A program made the position numbers and the translations under genes. Shown here piece by piece: positions 12,864-13,247 of a stretch of 13,247 nucleotides of DNA. The stretch comes from Streptomyces sp. NRRL F-5122. Its GTDB lineage: Bacteria > Actinomycetota > Actinomycetes > Streptomycetales > Streptomycetaceae. The stretch lies in assembly GCF_001507435.1 (NCBI RefSeq), contig NZ_LMWH01000005.1:1-13247 (forward strand), given 5' to 3'. A model generated the notes under the pieces. The model did no database searches, was not told where the DNA came from, and worked only from the letters and a program-made list of their open reading frames with translations. Each line of letters begins with the position of its first letter. The first letter of the stretch is position 1.

Positions 12864-13122
12864 GTGAGCTCACCTGTCAAGCGGCGTCCCACCGGTCACC
12901 ACCACGGCGACCTGCGCAGTGCCCTGCTGCGAGCGACGCCGGAGCTCGTGGCCGAGCGCGGGCCGCACGGCTTCACCCTCGCCGAGGCGAGCCGCCCGGC
13001 CGGAGTGAGCGTGGTGGCTCCGTACAAGCACTGCCGCCCACCGCGACACGCTGTTGGCCGCGCCGGCCGCACAGGGCTACCGCGAGCAGTGCAGGCGCTG
13101 CCGCACTGTCGCCGACAAATGA
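12864..13122 (+). pseudogene. TetR family regulator remnant, frameshifted and truncated
   Basis: The start (KRRPTGHHHGDLRSALLRATPELVAERGPHGFTLAEASRPAGVSVVAPYKH) is a TetR-type helix-turn-helix domain. After PYKH the frame breaks at about 13032-13042. One extra base replaces the usual F-A-D-R-D segment, and the correct continuation (AHRDTLLAAPAAQGYREQCRRCRTVADK) resumes in another frame, then stops at TGA (13120-13122). The unrepaired frame runs to 13145. Intact TetR proteins are about 190-220 residues; here only about 86 remain even after repair, so the whole ligand-binding domain is gone. Prolines at two helix positions (RATPELV, ASRPAGV) look like further decay. The start is taken as the GTG at 12864, because the GTG at 12840 lies inside the operator. 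The remnant probably no longer represses the divergent VOC gene. Confidence 0.8.
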
Positions 13123-13166
13123 ATGGGACGGATCGCATCCATTAGCCGTGGAGTTATCCTGGGAGC

Positions 13167-13247
13167 ATGAGCAACGAGGGTGTGATCACGAGCGCGCCGC
13201 TGCTGGGTGAACCACTGCCGGTCGAGCTGATGAACACCGTCACCGCC
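13167..13247 (+). CDS. Start of a probable ABATE/CGNR zinc-finger regulator (partial)
   Basis: Only 27 codons fall in the window. The stretch APLLGEPLPVELMNTVTA matches the N-terminal pattern (LxGEPLxxDLxNT) of the ABATE-domain family, putative stress-related regulators whose C-terminus usually carries a CGNR zinc finger. That part lies outside the window, so this is a tentative call. TATCCT (13155-13160) ends 6 bases before the ATG, which fits a leaderless transcript; the GGGAG immediately before the ATG is too close for a normal ribosome binding site. It follows the TetR remnant by 44 bp. Confidence 0.55.
   Translation, partial: MSNEGVITSAPLLGEPLPVELMNTVTA

Overview
The window looks like actinomycete chromosome, most probably Streptomyces. 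It has very high GC, strong G/C preference at third codon positions, frequent GTG starts, GGAGG-type ribosome binding sites, and protein families typical of that genus: a SpoIIE phosphatase fused to an anti-sigma-type ATPase, MarR/PadR/TetR regulators, and many orphan small proteins. There are no tRNAs, rRNAs, transposases, CRISPR arrays or phage genes. The genus is inferred from composition and protein style, not from a marker gene.

Layout from left to right. Positions 108-554 (+) hold a small Streptomyces-type orphan protein, which converges on a GNAT acetyltransferase (809-1666, -). A hemerythrin-domain protein follows (about 1889-2374, -). After a non-coding stretch of about 420 bp comes an exported beta-barrel protein of the allene-oxide-cyclase/dirigent type (2855-3373, +), with lower GC than its surroundings. 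It converges on a small membrane protein gene broken by a one-base frameshift (3595-3856, -). Next are an orphan cytosolic protein (4079-4546, -) and a divergent pair: a SnoaL-like/NTF2 protein (4796-5227, -) and a PadR regulator (5328-5897, +), separated by two overlapping perfect dyads that look like the PadR operator. A translationally coupled minus-strand operon follows: a MarR regulator (8631-9128) and a large membrane stress phosphatase (5956-8634). Then come a GH3 beta-N-acetylhexosaminidase-like lipoprotein (9469-10788, -), an alpha/beta hydrolase (11352-12191, -) and a glyoxalase/VOC protein (12382-12810, -). The VOC gene diverges from a decayed, frameshifted and truncated TetR gene (12864-13122, +). 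The first 27 codons of a probable CGNR/ABATE-type regulator (13167 to the window end, +) run off the edge.

How the genes relate. Most are independent transcription units, but three show clear local regulatory logic. PadR/SnoaL share an operator. MarR/SpoIIE are joined by an ATGA overlap, so the regulator and a sensor-phosphatase probably feeding a sigma-factor partner-switch are made together. TetR/VOC still share a 35-bp palindromic control region although the regulator is now only an N-terminal fragment. I do not see a convincing multi-gene system of a new type. The best leads are these regulatory dyads, the two broken genes, and the exported barrel protein with a 12-bp stem palindrome in its leader.
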